Origin: an uncultured Muribaculaceae bacterium
Lineage (GTDB): Bacteria > Bacteroidota > Bacteroidia > Bacteroidales > Muribaculaceae
Direction: 5' to 3'
Length of the DNA stretch: 59,409 bases
Assembly: GCA_910586975.1 (NCBI GenBank)
Contig: CAJUKX010000017.1
Span: 1-59,409, forward strand
In this document: positions 1 through 7,616 of the stretch, one piece after another
Position numbering within the stretch: position 1 is the first letter of the stretch
How the letters are laid out: every line of letters starts with the position of its first letter
Notes under the pieces: model-generated
What the model was told of the DNA's origin: nothing
Database searches by the model: none
Seen by the model: the letters and a program-made list of their open reading frames with translations, nothing else
Position numbers and translations under genes: made by a program

Positions 1-11
1 ATATTAAATCT

Positions 12-57
12 AAAAAAGAGACTGCCTAACTTTGATTGTTAGACAGCCTCTTTTTTT
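12..57 (-). terminator. Rho-independent terminator of the LRR protein gene
   Basis: Inverted repeat with 13-bp arms (18-30 and 38-50) and a 7-nt loop, flanked by A-rich and T-rich runs. Read on the minus strand, the two imperfect pairs become G-U wobbles, whereas on the plus strand they are A-C mismatches. The hairpin therefore fits the minus-strand gene that ends at 69. Confidence 0.8.
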
Positions 58-68
58 ATTATACTTGG

Positions 69-1436
69 CTACTTGCCATATACTTCTTTCTTGCCGTTAC
101 TGATGTAAACTTTGCCGGGAGTTATCTCGTCTACCGGTCGGCCCATAAGGTCGTACACGGTTTTACCGGCCGCAGCATTATCAAGCTCAATGGCTTCAAC
201 ACCCGACGTCGGGAATTCGTCAGTTTCAATATAATTATTGAAATAATTCCATCCCTGTGCATGACGATAAATTTGGGCAGTTCCTACAGGAACATACACC
301 GGGATATCGCGCGGAGTAGAATTGGCGTCTACTTCACCCATGATTTTCCCGAAAGCATGAACATGATTGTAATTATCAGAATCAATAATGCACCTCGGCG
401 GAACAAGGGCTTTGCAATAAAGTGCTTTCAATGACCTCAGGTTAGCGCAGCTTTTCTCTCCCAAGATTGTTAAGGATGAAGGCAGTACAAGCTTTTCCAG
501 ACTTGAACAATTATATAATCCCATGAGATAAATTGAGTTGAGAGCATCGGGCAAATCAATCTCTTTAAGAGAGTGTAAATCTGCCAGTGCCTGGTAAGAT
601 ATGTTTTCCACCGTAGATGGAATCTTAACCTTGACAAGATTTGCATCGAACTGCAAAATACGCATTGGCATGGATTCCATACCGGTTGGGAACGATATTG
701 ATGTCAATTCAAGACAATTGCTGAACGCATCGTTAAAGACTAAACAACCATCGGGAAGCTCAACCTTTACAAGCCTTGTATTATAAAAGGCGTGCTCTTC
801 CACGCTTTCAAGATTTTCGGGGAAATTTATATCCGAAACAGACGTATCCATGAAAGCATAAAGTCCTATTTTAGTTATAGAAGACGGCAGTTCTACCTTA
901 TCCAATGATGAACATCCTAAGAAACAAGAATTCGGAATCTCAGCCACTCCCTGCGGAATGACTAACGGCGATACTTTCAGTCCACTGCAATTCTCGAAGC
1001 AAGCAATTCCCAAAGAATTCAAAGACTGCGGAAGATTGATTTCTTCAAGATTTGCAGCGTAGCAGAATGCCTCGTTGCCGATGCATTCAACGCCTTCGGG
1101 CAAAATTATCTTCCGTAATTGTACGGGTTTATATTGCTTATAACCAATTTTTTGAGCTTGGCGGTTAAAGAATGCGTTGTCCGGCACCTTTCTGTCGGCA
1201 ATATCCGCTTCAGAGAGGTCTATGAAGCAGAGTTGGCCGTCAAATGACGCCTGCCACATCGTCTTGAAATCGGCATCGTTAACCGGTCCTTTAACAATTA
1301 GAGAGTCCGACGTCAGCATGTCGTTGCCAAGGGCATCACCCAGAGTGCCCGGCAGTGAGAGCCTTACATCCCTCACACTGCCATTGGCAGCACTGAGACA
1401 TATAATACTCATGATAAAAATAATCAGCTTTTTCAT
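69..1436 (-). CDS. Secreted BspA-type leucine-rich repeat protein
   Basis: A 455-residue protein with an N-terminal signal peptide (Met-Lys-Lys, hydrophobic core, Ala-Asn-Gly cleavage region near residue 20). Between about residues 90 and 390 are tandem repeats of about 23 residues of the LRR_5/BspA type (patterns such as IPEGV..IGN.AF..C.SL..V.LPSS). The last 45 residues read like the short C-terminal tail found on many Bacteroidales surface proteins (YDLMGRPV, then a Gly-Lys-Val-Tyr-Ile motif). BspA-like proteins are cell-surface adhesins or ligand binders; no enzyme domain is visible. It is a single-gene unit with its own promoter (1489-1520) and terminator. The family call is firm, but the ligand is unknown. 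Confidence 0.85.
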   Translation of the reverse strand: MKKLIIFIMSIICLSAANGSVRDVRLSLPGTLGDALGNDMLTSDSLIVKGPVNDADFKTMWQASFDGQLCFIDLSEADIADRKVPDNAFFNRQAQKIGYKQYKPVQLRKIILPEGVECIGNEAFCYAANLEEINLPQSLNSLGIACFENCSGLKVSPLVIPQGVAEIPNSCFLGCSSLDKVELPSSITKIGLYAFMDTSVSDINFPENLESVEEHAFYNTRLVKVELPDGCLVFNDAFSNCLELTSISFPTGMESMPMRILQFDANLVKVKIPSTVENISYQALADLHSLKEIDLPDALNSIYLMGLYNCSSLEKLVLPSSLTILGEKSCANLRSLKALYCKALVPPRCIIDSDNYNHVHAFGKIMGEVDANSTPRDIPVYVPVGTAQIYRHAQGWNYFNNYIETDEFPTSGVEAIELDNAAAGKTVYDLMGRPVDEITPGKVYISNGKKEVYGK

Positions 1437-1488
1437 AGACTTGATTTATGGATTGTTATGGAAATATATGCTTTTTCATTTATATCTG

Positions 1489-1520
1489 CAAATATAATCA
1501 TTATCAAGCTCTTTTGCAAA
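1489..1520 (-). promoter_or_regulatory. Promoter of the LRR protein gene
   Basis: Minus-strand TATATTTG (1489-1496) lies exactly 20 bp from TTTG (1517-1520), matching the Bacteroidetes sigma-ABfr promoter TTTG-N19-21-TAnnTTTG. It lies in the 334-bp AT-rich divergent gap 1437-1770, which otherwise holds only the HU promoter. Confidence 0.75.
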
Positions 1521-1729
1521 TATTTATTAAATTATTTTTACTTTTTTTTACAATTGCCATAATTGGCATAAAAAGAGCATTTTTTTGGACTTTATTAAAT
1601 TTAGTCTGATAGTCTGCGTAGAACGAACTAAAAATGCAACTATGCTGCGAAATGGTGTGTTTTTTCTACTTTTTTCGCAATATATTACATTTTTTTTAAA
1701 TTTTGTTCGTGAAATTCAATTTAATAGCT

Positions 1730-1737
1730 TATATTTG
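1730..1737 (+). promoter_or_regulatory. -7 element of the HU gene promoter
   Basis: TATATTTG, 33 bp before the HU start codon. The expected -33 position carries only TTCG, and a TTTTG lies 4 bp further upstream, so the -33 element is weak or unusually spaced. The gap 1540-1730 is very AT-rich with poly-T runs and shows no ORF. Confidence 0.55.
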
Positions 1738-1770
1738 CGACAATTTAAATCTTAGAACACAAATCCCAAT

Positions 1771-2043
1771 ATGAACAAGACCGAACTTGTGAATGCCGTA
1801 GCCGAAAAGGCCGGCCTCACCAAAGCCCAAGCTAAAGATGCGGTAGACGCTGTGGTTGCTGCCATAGGCGAGGCTCTCGCTAAAGATGATAAAGTTGCTA
1901 TCCTTGGTTTCGGAACTTTTGCCACTGTAGAAAAAGGCGAACGCACCGGTATCAACCCCCGTACAAAAGAACCTATCACCATCGCTGCCCGCAAGCAAAT
2001 CAAATTCAAAGCCGGCTCAGAGCTTTCTGATATGGTAAAGTAA
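1771..2043 (+). CDS. hup: HU family DNA-binding protein
   Basis: A 90-residue small basic protein with the full HU fold: N-terminal helix (NKTELVNAVAEKAGLTKAQA), GFGTF turn at about residues 46-50, and the DNA-binding arm GINPRTKEPI at about residues 60-69. HU bends and compacts DNA in the nucleoid and supports replication and recombination. Length and motifs are typical, with no truncation. The gene stands alone, with its own promoter upstream and a strong bidirectional terminator downstream shared with the convergent rubrerythrin gene. Bacteroidales carry several HU paralogues, so the exact paralogue is not settled. Confidence 0.95.
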   Translation: MNKTELVNAVAEKAGLTKAQAKDAVDAVVAAIGEALAKDDKVAILGFGTFATVEKGERTGINPRTKEPITIAARKQIKFKAGSELSDMVK

Positions 2044-2070
2044 TTTTACTACTCGCACAAAGCCGATGCT

Positions 2071-2125
2071 AAAAAAATGAGAGCGGCAATTCTCATGAAA
2101 AAAGAATTGCCGCTCTCATTTTTTT
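2071..2125. terminator. Bidirectional terminator between HU and rubrerythrin
   Basis: Perfect 17-bp inverted repeat (2077-2093 with 2103-2119), preceded by seven As and followed by seven Ts. It can end transcription of hup (+) and of the convergent rubrerythrin gene (-). Confidence 0.92.
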
Positions 2126-2132
2126 AAACCGA

Positions 2133-2714
2133 TCAATAGTTATCGGGGAAACGTTCAAACCAGCTCTGATCCATACCGCATACGGGGCAACGCTTGGGAG
2201 CAGTCTTAGACAGGATGGTGAAGCCACACTTACGGCAGTACCATTCCACGGGTTCCTCTGACGAGAATACTTCGCCGTTTTCAACTCGTTCGAGAAGACG
2301 CAGATAACGCTTTTCGTGCATCTGTTCAACCTTGGCGATGTTGCGGTAGAGGGCAGCAATCTGCGGGAAACCTTCTTCCTGGGCCACATCGGCAAACGAA
2401 GAGTAGAGTTCGCCCCATTCCTCACGTTCGCCGGCAGCGGCTTCGGCAAGGTTGGTCTTGGTGTCGCCTACTACTCCGGCAGGATAAGCGGCTGTGATTT
2501 CAACCATTCCGCCCTCGAGCATAGAGAAGAACTGCTTGGCGTGGCTGAGTTCCTGCTCGGCAGTAGCCAAAAAGATAGCTGCGATCTGTTCGTAGCCTTC
2601 TTCGATTGCCTTCTGGGCAAACAGTGTATATCTTGAACGTGCCTGGCTTTCACCGGCAAATGATGCGAGAAGATTATGTTCGGTTTTGGTTCCTTTTATT
2701 GATTTCTTTTCCAT
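2133..2714 (-). CDS. rbr: Rubrerythrin (first of two in the window)
   Basis: A 193-residue protein, counting from the ATG at 2714. An 11-residue in-frame extension upstream is possible but shows no family similarity. The N-terminal ferritin-like diiron domain (about residues 1-140) carries the usual glutamates (GESQARSRY, AEQELSHAKQFF, IAKVEQMHEKRY). The C-terminal rubredoxin domain binds iron through two CxxC-type pairs (CRKCG and CPVCG). Rubrerythrins reduce hydrogen peroxide in the cytoplasm of anaerobes using electrons from rubredoxin or NAD(P)H reductases. A paralogue lies at 43523-44113; the two differ clearly in sequence and are not a recent duplication. Confidence 0.95.
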   Translation of the reverse strand: MEKKSIKGTKTEHNLLASFAGESQARSRYTLFAQKAIEEGYEQIAAIFLATAEQELSHAKQFFSMLEGGMVEITAAYPAGVVGDTKTNLAEAAAGEREEWGELYSSFADVAQEEGFPQIAALYRNIAKVEQMHEKRYLRLLERVENGEVFSSEEPVEWYCRKCGFTILSKTAPKRCPVCGMDQSWFERFPDNY

Positions 2715-2821
2715 AATATTTATATTAATGAGTTTATTCGAATTCACTTCATTATAACAAAAGCCACCTTTGATTTGTTTATCAGAAGTAAAAATTTAAA
2801 TCCGTCAAAGAACTTAACCAA

Positions 2822-3802
2822 ATGTTTGCGAATATCTTCTTTCTGCTTTTAGGCCTGGTGCTTATACTGGCCGGTGCAAATTTCCTTACCGACGGCTCGT
2901 CGTCAATAGCCAAGCGCTGGGGTGTGAGCGACCTTATAATAGGACTTACGGTGGTGGCGTTCGGCACTTCGGCTCCGGAACTCGTGATCAGTATTACCTC
3001 GGCGTTGAAAGACAGCCCCGAGCTGGCAGTTGGCAATGTGGTGGGCAGCAATATCTTCAATATATTGGCAATAATCGGCATCACGGCTCTGGCTAAACCT
3101 ATAATAGTAGAGCGCAGTATAATGACGGTTGAGATTCCGCTGGTTATTCTGTCGGCTGTGGTTCTGCTCGTCATGGGCAATGCACCCCTGCTCGACGGCT
3201 CGGCCCAAAGGATGGTGACGAGGGTAGACGGTATAATACTGCTGATATTTTTCATTATTTTCATGTCGCACACGTTTTCGAGCGCCAAGCGCCCGGCCGA
3301 CCCTTCCCAGGGTAATGACAAACCTGTGGAAACAATCAAGGAGATGCCCATGCTTAAGGCATGGATATGGGTGGCCGGCGGACTGGCAGCACTGATCTAC
3401 GGTGGCGACTGCTTTGTGAAGGGCGCTTCGGGCATAGCGTCCTCGCTGGGTGTAAGCGAGGCTGTGATAGGTCTTACAGTAGTGGCCGCCGGCACATCGC
3501 TGCCCGAACTGGCCACATCTATCACCGCCGCACTCAAGGGCCGCACCGGCATAGCCGTGGGCAATGTTATAGGCAGCAATATTTTCAATATATTCCTTGT
3601 ACTGGGCGCTTCGGCCACCATACGCCCGCTCAGCTTCGGCTCAATAGGCAATTTTGACTTGCTGACTCTCACCGGCGCTTGCGTGCTGTTCTGGCTTTTC
3701 GGCTGGTTTTTCAGGCAGCGCACCATCACCCGCATCGAGGGAGGCATACTCGCGGCAGGATATATTGCATACACCACGGTGCTGATTTTGGAGCAAATTT
3801 AG
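2822..3802 (+). CDS. yrbG: CaCA-family Ca2+/Na+ exchanger
   Basis: A 326-residue inner membrane protein with about ten hydrophobic segments. It contains the two inverted alpha-repeats that define the calcium/cation antiporter superfamily: GTSAPELVISI..NVVGSNIFNILA at about residues 50-85, and GTSLPELATSI..NVIGSNIFNIFL at about 225-260. The Glu in each PEL motif is the expected ion ligand. A hydrophilic loop near residues 155-180 separates the two halves. The closest well-known relative is E. coli YrbG. It is divergent from the rubrerythrin gene, about 107 bp away, and no clear TAnnTTTG promoter is visible in that gap. Ion specificity cannot be read from sequence alone. Confidence 0.9.
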   Translation: MFANIFFLLLGLVLILAGANFLTDGSSSIAKRWGVSDLIIGLTVVAFGTSAPELVISITSALKDSPELAVGNVVGSNIFNILAIIGITALAKPIIVERSIMTVEIPLVILSAVVLLVMGNAPLLDGSAQRMVTRVDGIILLIFFIIFMSHTFSSAKRPADPSQGNDKPVETIKEMPMLKAWIWVAGGLAALIYGGDCFVKGASGIASSLGVSEAVIGLTVVAAGTSLPELATSITAALKGRTGIAVGNVIGSNIFNIFLVLGASATIRPLSFGSIGNFDLLTLTGACVLFWLFGWFFRQRTITRIEGGILAAGYIAYTTVLILEQI

Positions 3803-3839
3803 GGTTTGTCGGTAAAATCGGGTGATTTGTCTATTAAAA

Positions 3840-3870
3840 TTGTCTATTTAAATAAGGTTTCATAACTTTG
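3840..3870 (+). promoter_or_regulatory. Promoter of the outer membrane beta-barrel gene
   Basis: TTG (3840-3842), 20-bp spacer, TAACTTTG (3863-3870): an exact Bacteroidetes promoter layout. The predicted leader is about 65 nt and carries GAGCTAAATTC..ATCACTCT (3889-3910), related to the motif found before 20036 and 23085. Confidence 0.8.
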
Positions 3871-3941
3871 CATTACAAATAAGATTAAGAGCTAAATTCG
3901 AAATCACTCTCCCAAACATCCGAAGAAACGTAAGTCAATCT

Positions 3942-6761
3942 ATGAAACGTAATTTTCTATTGTATATTCTTCTTTCATTGGTGATCCCTTGCATGCAGGC
4001 TTATAATGTAAGCGGCAAGATATGCGATGCTCAGGGCGAACCGCTCATATCGGCTTCTGTACGCCTGCTCGCCGCCAAAGACTCAACGGTGGTGAAGGGT
4101 GTGGTTTCAGATGCCAACGGTCGCTTCAGCTTTCCTAATATCAAGAATGGCCGCTTTATTGTAGAAGCTTCTTATGTAGGTTACGACAACCAATATAAGA
4201 ATGTGACCGTACAGGACAAGAACGTACCCGTGGGCACTATTACAATGAACGAAAATTCGATCATGCTCAAAGAGACTACGGTTATCGGTATCAAGACCCC
4301 TATCACCGTAAAGGAAGATACAGTTGAATTTAACGCCGATTCATACAAGACCAAGCCTAATGCCGTTGTCGAAGACCTGCTCAAGCGCCTGCCGGGCGTA
4401 GAGGTGGACTCCGAGGGCAAAATCACGGCCAACGGCAAGTCGGTGACCAAGATATTGGTTGACGGTAAGGAATTCTTTGCCGACGACCCCACCGTGGCCT
4501 CGCGCAATCTGCCCGTTGATATGGTTGACCGCCTGCAGGTGGTTGACCGCAAGAGCGACCTCGCCCGTATTACCGGCGTGGACGACGGCGAGGAAGAAAC
4601 CGTTATCAACCTTACCGTGAAAAAAGGTATGAAAAACGGTTGGTTCGGCAACGTCGAGGCCGGTTATGGTACCGACGACCGCTACAAGGCTTCATTTAAC
4701 GTAAACCGTTTCTGGAACAACAATCAGATTACCTTTCTCGGTGCCACAAACAATGTCAACGATCTGGGCTTCTCTGACGGCACCTCAGGACGTTTCCGCA
4801 GATTTGGCGGCTCAAACGGTATCACCACCTCTCAGGCATTTGGTGTAAACTTCAACATAGGCAAGGATGAAAAATTCCGTATCGGCGGTAATGTGATGTG
4901 GTCGCGCTCTGACCGCGATACACGCCAGCGCTCTGACCGCGAGTATCTCTTTGCCGACTCCACTTCATACTACAACTCGGGCAAACGCTCGCGCGACATT
5001 GGCAACAACACCCGCGCCGACTTCCGCCTGCAATGGAAACCCGACGAATATAACACCCTCGACTTCCGTCCCACATTCAGCTACAACCACTCCAACTCGT
5101 GGAGCGTGGACTCATCGCTCACCATGGCCGGAGACATCGACCGCTCACTCGTTACCCGCAGTATCAACAATCAGGACTCGCGCGGTAATTCATGGGAATT
5201 CGGCGGCTCGCTCATCTACAACCACAACTTCAAACAGCGCAAGGGTCGCTCTATGTCGGTGTTCGTAAATTATCGTTTCAGCGATGTGCGCGAACGTGCC
5301 AACAACTACTCTTGGAACAAGTTCTATCAGCTCAACGACTCGGTTGACGTGTATGACCAGTACTCCGACAACCACACCTGGAGCAACAATGTATCGGCCC
5401 GTCTGAGCTGGACCGAACCTCTGGGCGATGCCAAGAAAGGCAATTTCCTTACCTTTGCCTATCGCTTCCAGTACAGGTGGAACAATGCCGACAAACTCAC
5501 CTACGACCACCCCGTGACTTTCCCCGAAGGCTGGGACGGCCCCATAATCATCGACCCCGAACTGCTCTTCAACGAAGACCTGTCAAACCGTTTCCGCAAC
5601 GACTACATGAATCAGGACATCCGCGCCGGCTTCAAACATGTGTCAAAGACAACCACCCTCGACGTAGGTCTGTCGCTGGTACCCACCCTCTCAAAATCTG
5701 AAAATCTTATCAACTCAGCCAAAAACATCCCCGAACGCTGGGTGTGGAACTACGCCCCCTACATGCGCTACCGCTGGAAGCGCTCAAAGACCCAGTCGCT
5801 CAATATCGACTATATGGGACGTTCGTCACAACCCTCAATGGCTCAGTTGCAGCCCGTGGCCGATATGTCGAATCCCTTGAACATCGTTATCGGTAACCCC
5901 AGCCTTGATCCTACATTCAGCCATAATGTGCGCCTGCGCTTCCAGGACTTCAATGCCGACGCCCAACGCTCTATAATGGCTATGGTGAACGCAAACCTGG
6001 AGCAGAATTCGATAGTATCGCGCACCACATTTGATCCAACCACCGGCGGACGCACCACCACATACGAGAACGTGAACGGTATATGGAGCATACGCGGTAT
6101 GAACATGATTTCATTCCCCTTCCGCAACAAGAAGTTCACATTCAACAACCACCTGATGCTGTTCTACTCCAACTCGGTAGGTTTCAACAACGGCGAGCGC
6201 AACCGCTCAGGCTCATTCTCGGTAAACGAATCGTTTGGCCTGGCATTCCGCCCCGACAACCTCGAACTGGAACTCCGCCCCCGCTATAATCTGCAGACCG
6301 TGCACAACAGCGTGCAAACCAACTCAAACCGCACAGTACACGGCTACGGAGGCTCGTTCTACGCATCGTACATCACACCCATAGGCATCACTCTCAACTC
6401 CGACCTCAACTTCACGGCCACCAGCGGTTATTCCGCCGGCTATGACGAAAAGAAATGGATGTGGAACGCTTCAATCGCCTACAGCTTCCTGCGCAATCAG
6501 GCTGCCACCGTCACAGTACGCGTTTACGACCTGCTGCGCCAGAACTCAAATATACGCCGCAACATCACCGCCAACTATATCGACGACGTTGAGACCAACT
6601 CACTCGGCAGATACTTCATGGCTTCGTTCACTTATAAATTCAACACCTTTGGCAAAGGTCAGAGACCCGGTGGCGACTCCCTCGAATTTGAACACGGCGG
6701 ACCCGGCCGTGGCGGACGCGGTCCTCAAGGACCCCCTCCCGGCGGCAGAAGACCTTTCTAA
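3942..6761 (+). CDS. Outer membrane beta-barrel protein with CarboxypepD_reg-like and plug domains
   Basis: A 939-residue protein with a signal peptide ending near Ala20. A CarboxypepD_reg-like beta-sandwich (about residues 22-105; GKICDAQGEPLISASVRLL) is followed by a TonB-receptor-type plug (about 110-225; VVEDLLKRLPGVEVDSEGKIT, ILVDGKEFFADDP). A long beta-barrel rich in aromatic and Asn residues (OMP_b-brl_3 type) runs to about residue 905. No SusD partner follows, so it resembles the stand-alone outer-membrane beta-barrel family rather than a SusC of a glycan locus. The C-terminus (about 905-939) is an unusual Gly/Pro/Arg-rich tail after the last barrel strand. It has its own promoter and a terminator at 6879-6909. 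The substrate is unknown. Confidence 0.88.
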   Translation: MKRNFLLYILLSLVIPCMQAYNVSGKICDAQGEPLISASVRLLAAKDSTVVKGVVSDANGRFSFPNIKNGRFIVEASYVGYDNQYKNVTVQDKNVPVGTITMNENSIMLKETTVIGIKTPITVKEDTVEFNADSYKTKPNAVVEDLLKRLPGVEVDSEGKITANGKSVTKILVDGKEFFADDPTVASRNLPVDMVDRLQVVDRKSDLARITGVDDGEEETVINLTVKKGMKNGWFGNVEAGYGTDDRYKASFNVNRFWNNNQITFLGATNNVNDLGFSDGTSGRFRRFGGSNGITTSQAFGVNFNIGKDEKFRIGGNVMWSRSDRDTRQRSDREYLFADSTSYYNSGKRSRDIGNNTRADFRLQWKPDEYNTLDFRPTFSYNHSNSWSVDSSLTMAGDIDRSLVTRSINNQDSRGNSWEFGGSLIYNHNFKQRKGRSMSVFVNYRFSDVRERANNYSWNKFYQLNDSVDVYDQYSDNHTWSNNVSARLSWTEPLGDAKKGNFLTFAYRFQYRWNNADKLTYDHPVTFPEGWDGPIIIDPELLFNEDLSNRFRNDYMNQDIRAGFKHVSKTTTLDVGLSLVPTLSKSENLINSAKNIPERWVWNYAPYMRYRWKRSKTQSLNIDYMGRSSQPSMAQLQPVADMSNPLNIVIGNPSLDPTFSHNVRLRFQDFNADAQRSIMAMVNANLEQNSIVSRTTFDPTTGGRTTTYENVNGIWSIRGMNMISFPFRNKKFTFNNHLMLFYSNSVGFNNGERNRSGSFSVNESFGLAFRPDNLELELRPRYNLQTVHNSVQTNSNRTVHGYGGSFYASYITPIGITLNSDLNFTATSGYSAGYDEKKWMWNASIAYSFLRNQAATVTVRVYDLLRQNSNIRRNITANYIDDVETNSLGRYFMASFTYKFNTFGKGQRPGGDSLEFEHGGPGRGGRGPQGPPPGGRRPF

Positions 6762-6878
6762 GCGTATAATTTGCATGATGAAATTATTACCAAATACGCT
6801 TGAAATTCATAAGCAAGAAATAACGTAGATAAACAACCTATGACACACGCGAAAATGAAATTCATAAGTTGATTTGAG

Positions 6879-6909
6879 AAGCCGGCAGCCGTGAGGTTCC
6901 CGGCTTTTT
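6879..6909 (+). terminator. Terminator of the outer membrane protein gene
   Basis: AAGCCGG (6879-6885) pairs with CCGGCTT (6900-6906), followed by a short T run. It lies about 120 bp after the stop codon. Between them is a repeated 13-mer, TGAAATTCATAAG, near 6800 and near 6856. Confidence 0.7.
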
Positions 6910-6995
6910 AATTATTATATGACTTTGAGTGTGTTCCATTTTGGAACTAACTGCCACGGACGGTTAAAATTACCAAACTAAATTTTATAATCTGG

Positions 6996-7157
6996 ATGCG
7001 CAATGAAATCATCCTATATCAACCGGACTCTACTCTATCATTAGACGTTAGGGTGGAGAATGAAACTGTATGGCTTAATCAAGCTCAGATGGTTGATTTG
7101 TTTCAATCAACCAAACAAAATATCAGAAACAGGTGGTATTCCGCTATTACCCACTAA
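6996..7157 (+). pseudogene. Truncated RhuM-family (virulence RhuM) N-terminal remnant
   Basis: The ATG at 6996 opens a 53-codon frame whose translation (NEIILYQPDST, then VRVENETVWLNQAQMVDLF, then STKQNIRN) matches the conserved N-terminus of RhuM-family proteins, including the invariant WL.QAQM..LF..TKQN signature. The frame then loses the family pattern and stops at 7155-7157; intact members run to about 300 residues. No further RhuM coding is seen downstream. It is the trace of a decayed accessory gene of the type often found next to defence or mobile loci. The family identity is from memory of the signature. Confidence 0.65.
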
Positions 7158-7211
7158 TATGGCAAGGAGATGATATAAACTATTTTACACTGCTTACTTA
7201 TCTATACAAAC

Positions 7212-7241
7212 AAAAAAAGGACAATCCTCACGGACTATCCT
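7212..7241 (-). terminator. Rho-independent terminator of the candidate small RNA
   Basis: Arms 7218-7227 and 7232-7241 form ten pairs with a GTGA loop on the minus strand (two G-U wobbles), followed by seven Us. On the plus strand the wobbles become A-C mismatches, which sets the direction. Confidence 0.75.
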
Positions 7242-7370
7242 AATTTTTAAACATACTGTGTACTTAATGTTAGATTAATATGTCTATTCCAGATCTTTGA
7301 TTTAAATTTCCACTATGATATGTGTTTAAGTATTTTTTCTATGAAAAAGCATAGGTTATCGTTTCATTTC
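7212..7370 (-). ncRNA. Candidate small RNA with its own promoter and terminator
   Basis: A perfect Bacteroidetes promoter (7376-7407) predicts a start near 7370. A Rho-independent terminator (7212-7241) predicts an end about 159 nt later. The interval has no ORF longer than about eight codons on that strand, so a protein is unlikely. Nothing in the sequence identifies a known RNA family. It lies in the 855-bp gap 6762-7616, between the RhuM remnant and the amylase terminator. It could alternatively be the leftover transcription unit of a deleted gene. Confidence 0.5.
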
Positions 7371-7375
7371 CGATG

Positions 7376-7407
7376 CAAAGTTAGCACTAATAATATTAAT
7401 ATGCAAA
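7376..7407 (-). promoter_or_regulatory. Promoter of the candidate small RNA
   Basis: Minus-strand TTTG (7404-7407), 20-bp spacer, TAACTTTG (7376-7383). This is the full consensus layout but it faces no coding region. Confidence 0.75.
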
Positions 7408-7465
7408 TTTATGCTATCAGCAATTTTGGGCTTACGGCATTAAATTTTATAAAGATTATACATAA

Positions 7466-7500
7466 AAAGAGCCGTGATTTTAATTAAAACACGGCTCTTT
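7466..7500. terminator. Terminator downstream of the amylase gene
   Basis: Perfect 11-bp arms AAAGAGCCGTG (7466-7476) and CACGGCTCTTT (7490-7500) with a self-complementary AT loop and T/A tracts on both sides. It lies about 115 bp beyond the amylase stop and works in either direction. Confidence 0.85.
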
Positions 7501-7616
7501 ATTCTTTTTTTTATCAAAAAAATTACTGTTTGTTATATTTTGCCACCTTTGTTAATTTTAGTTAAATAGCAAAGCCTTGCTAACAATATGTTATAAAACA
7601 TAATTATAACGCACTT

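Noticed and set aside
3942..6761. SusC of a SusC/SusD polysaccharide utilisation locus
   Set aside because: No SusD-like lipoprotein follows and the barrel fits the stand-alone outer membrane beta-barrel family better.
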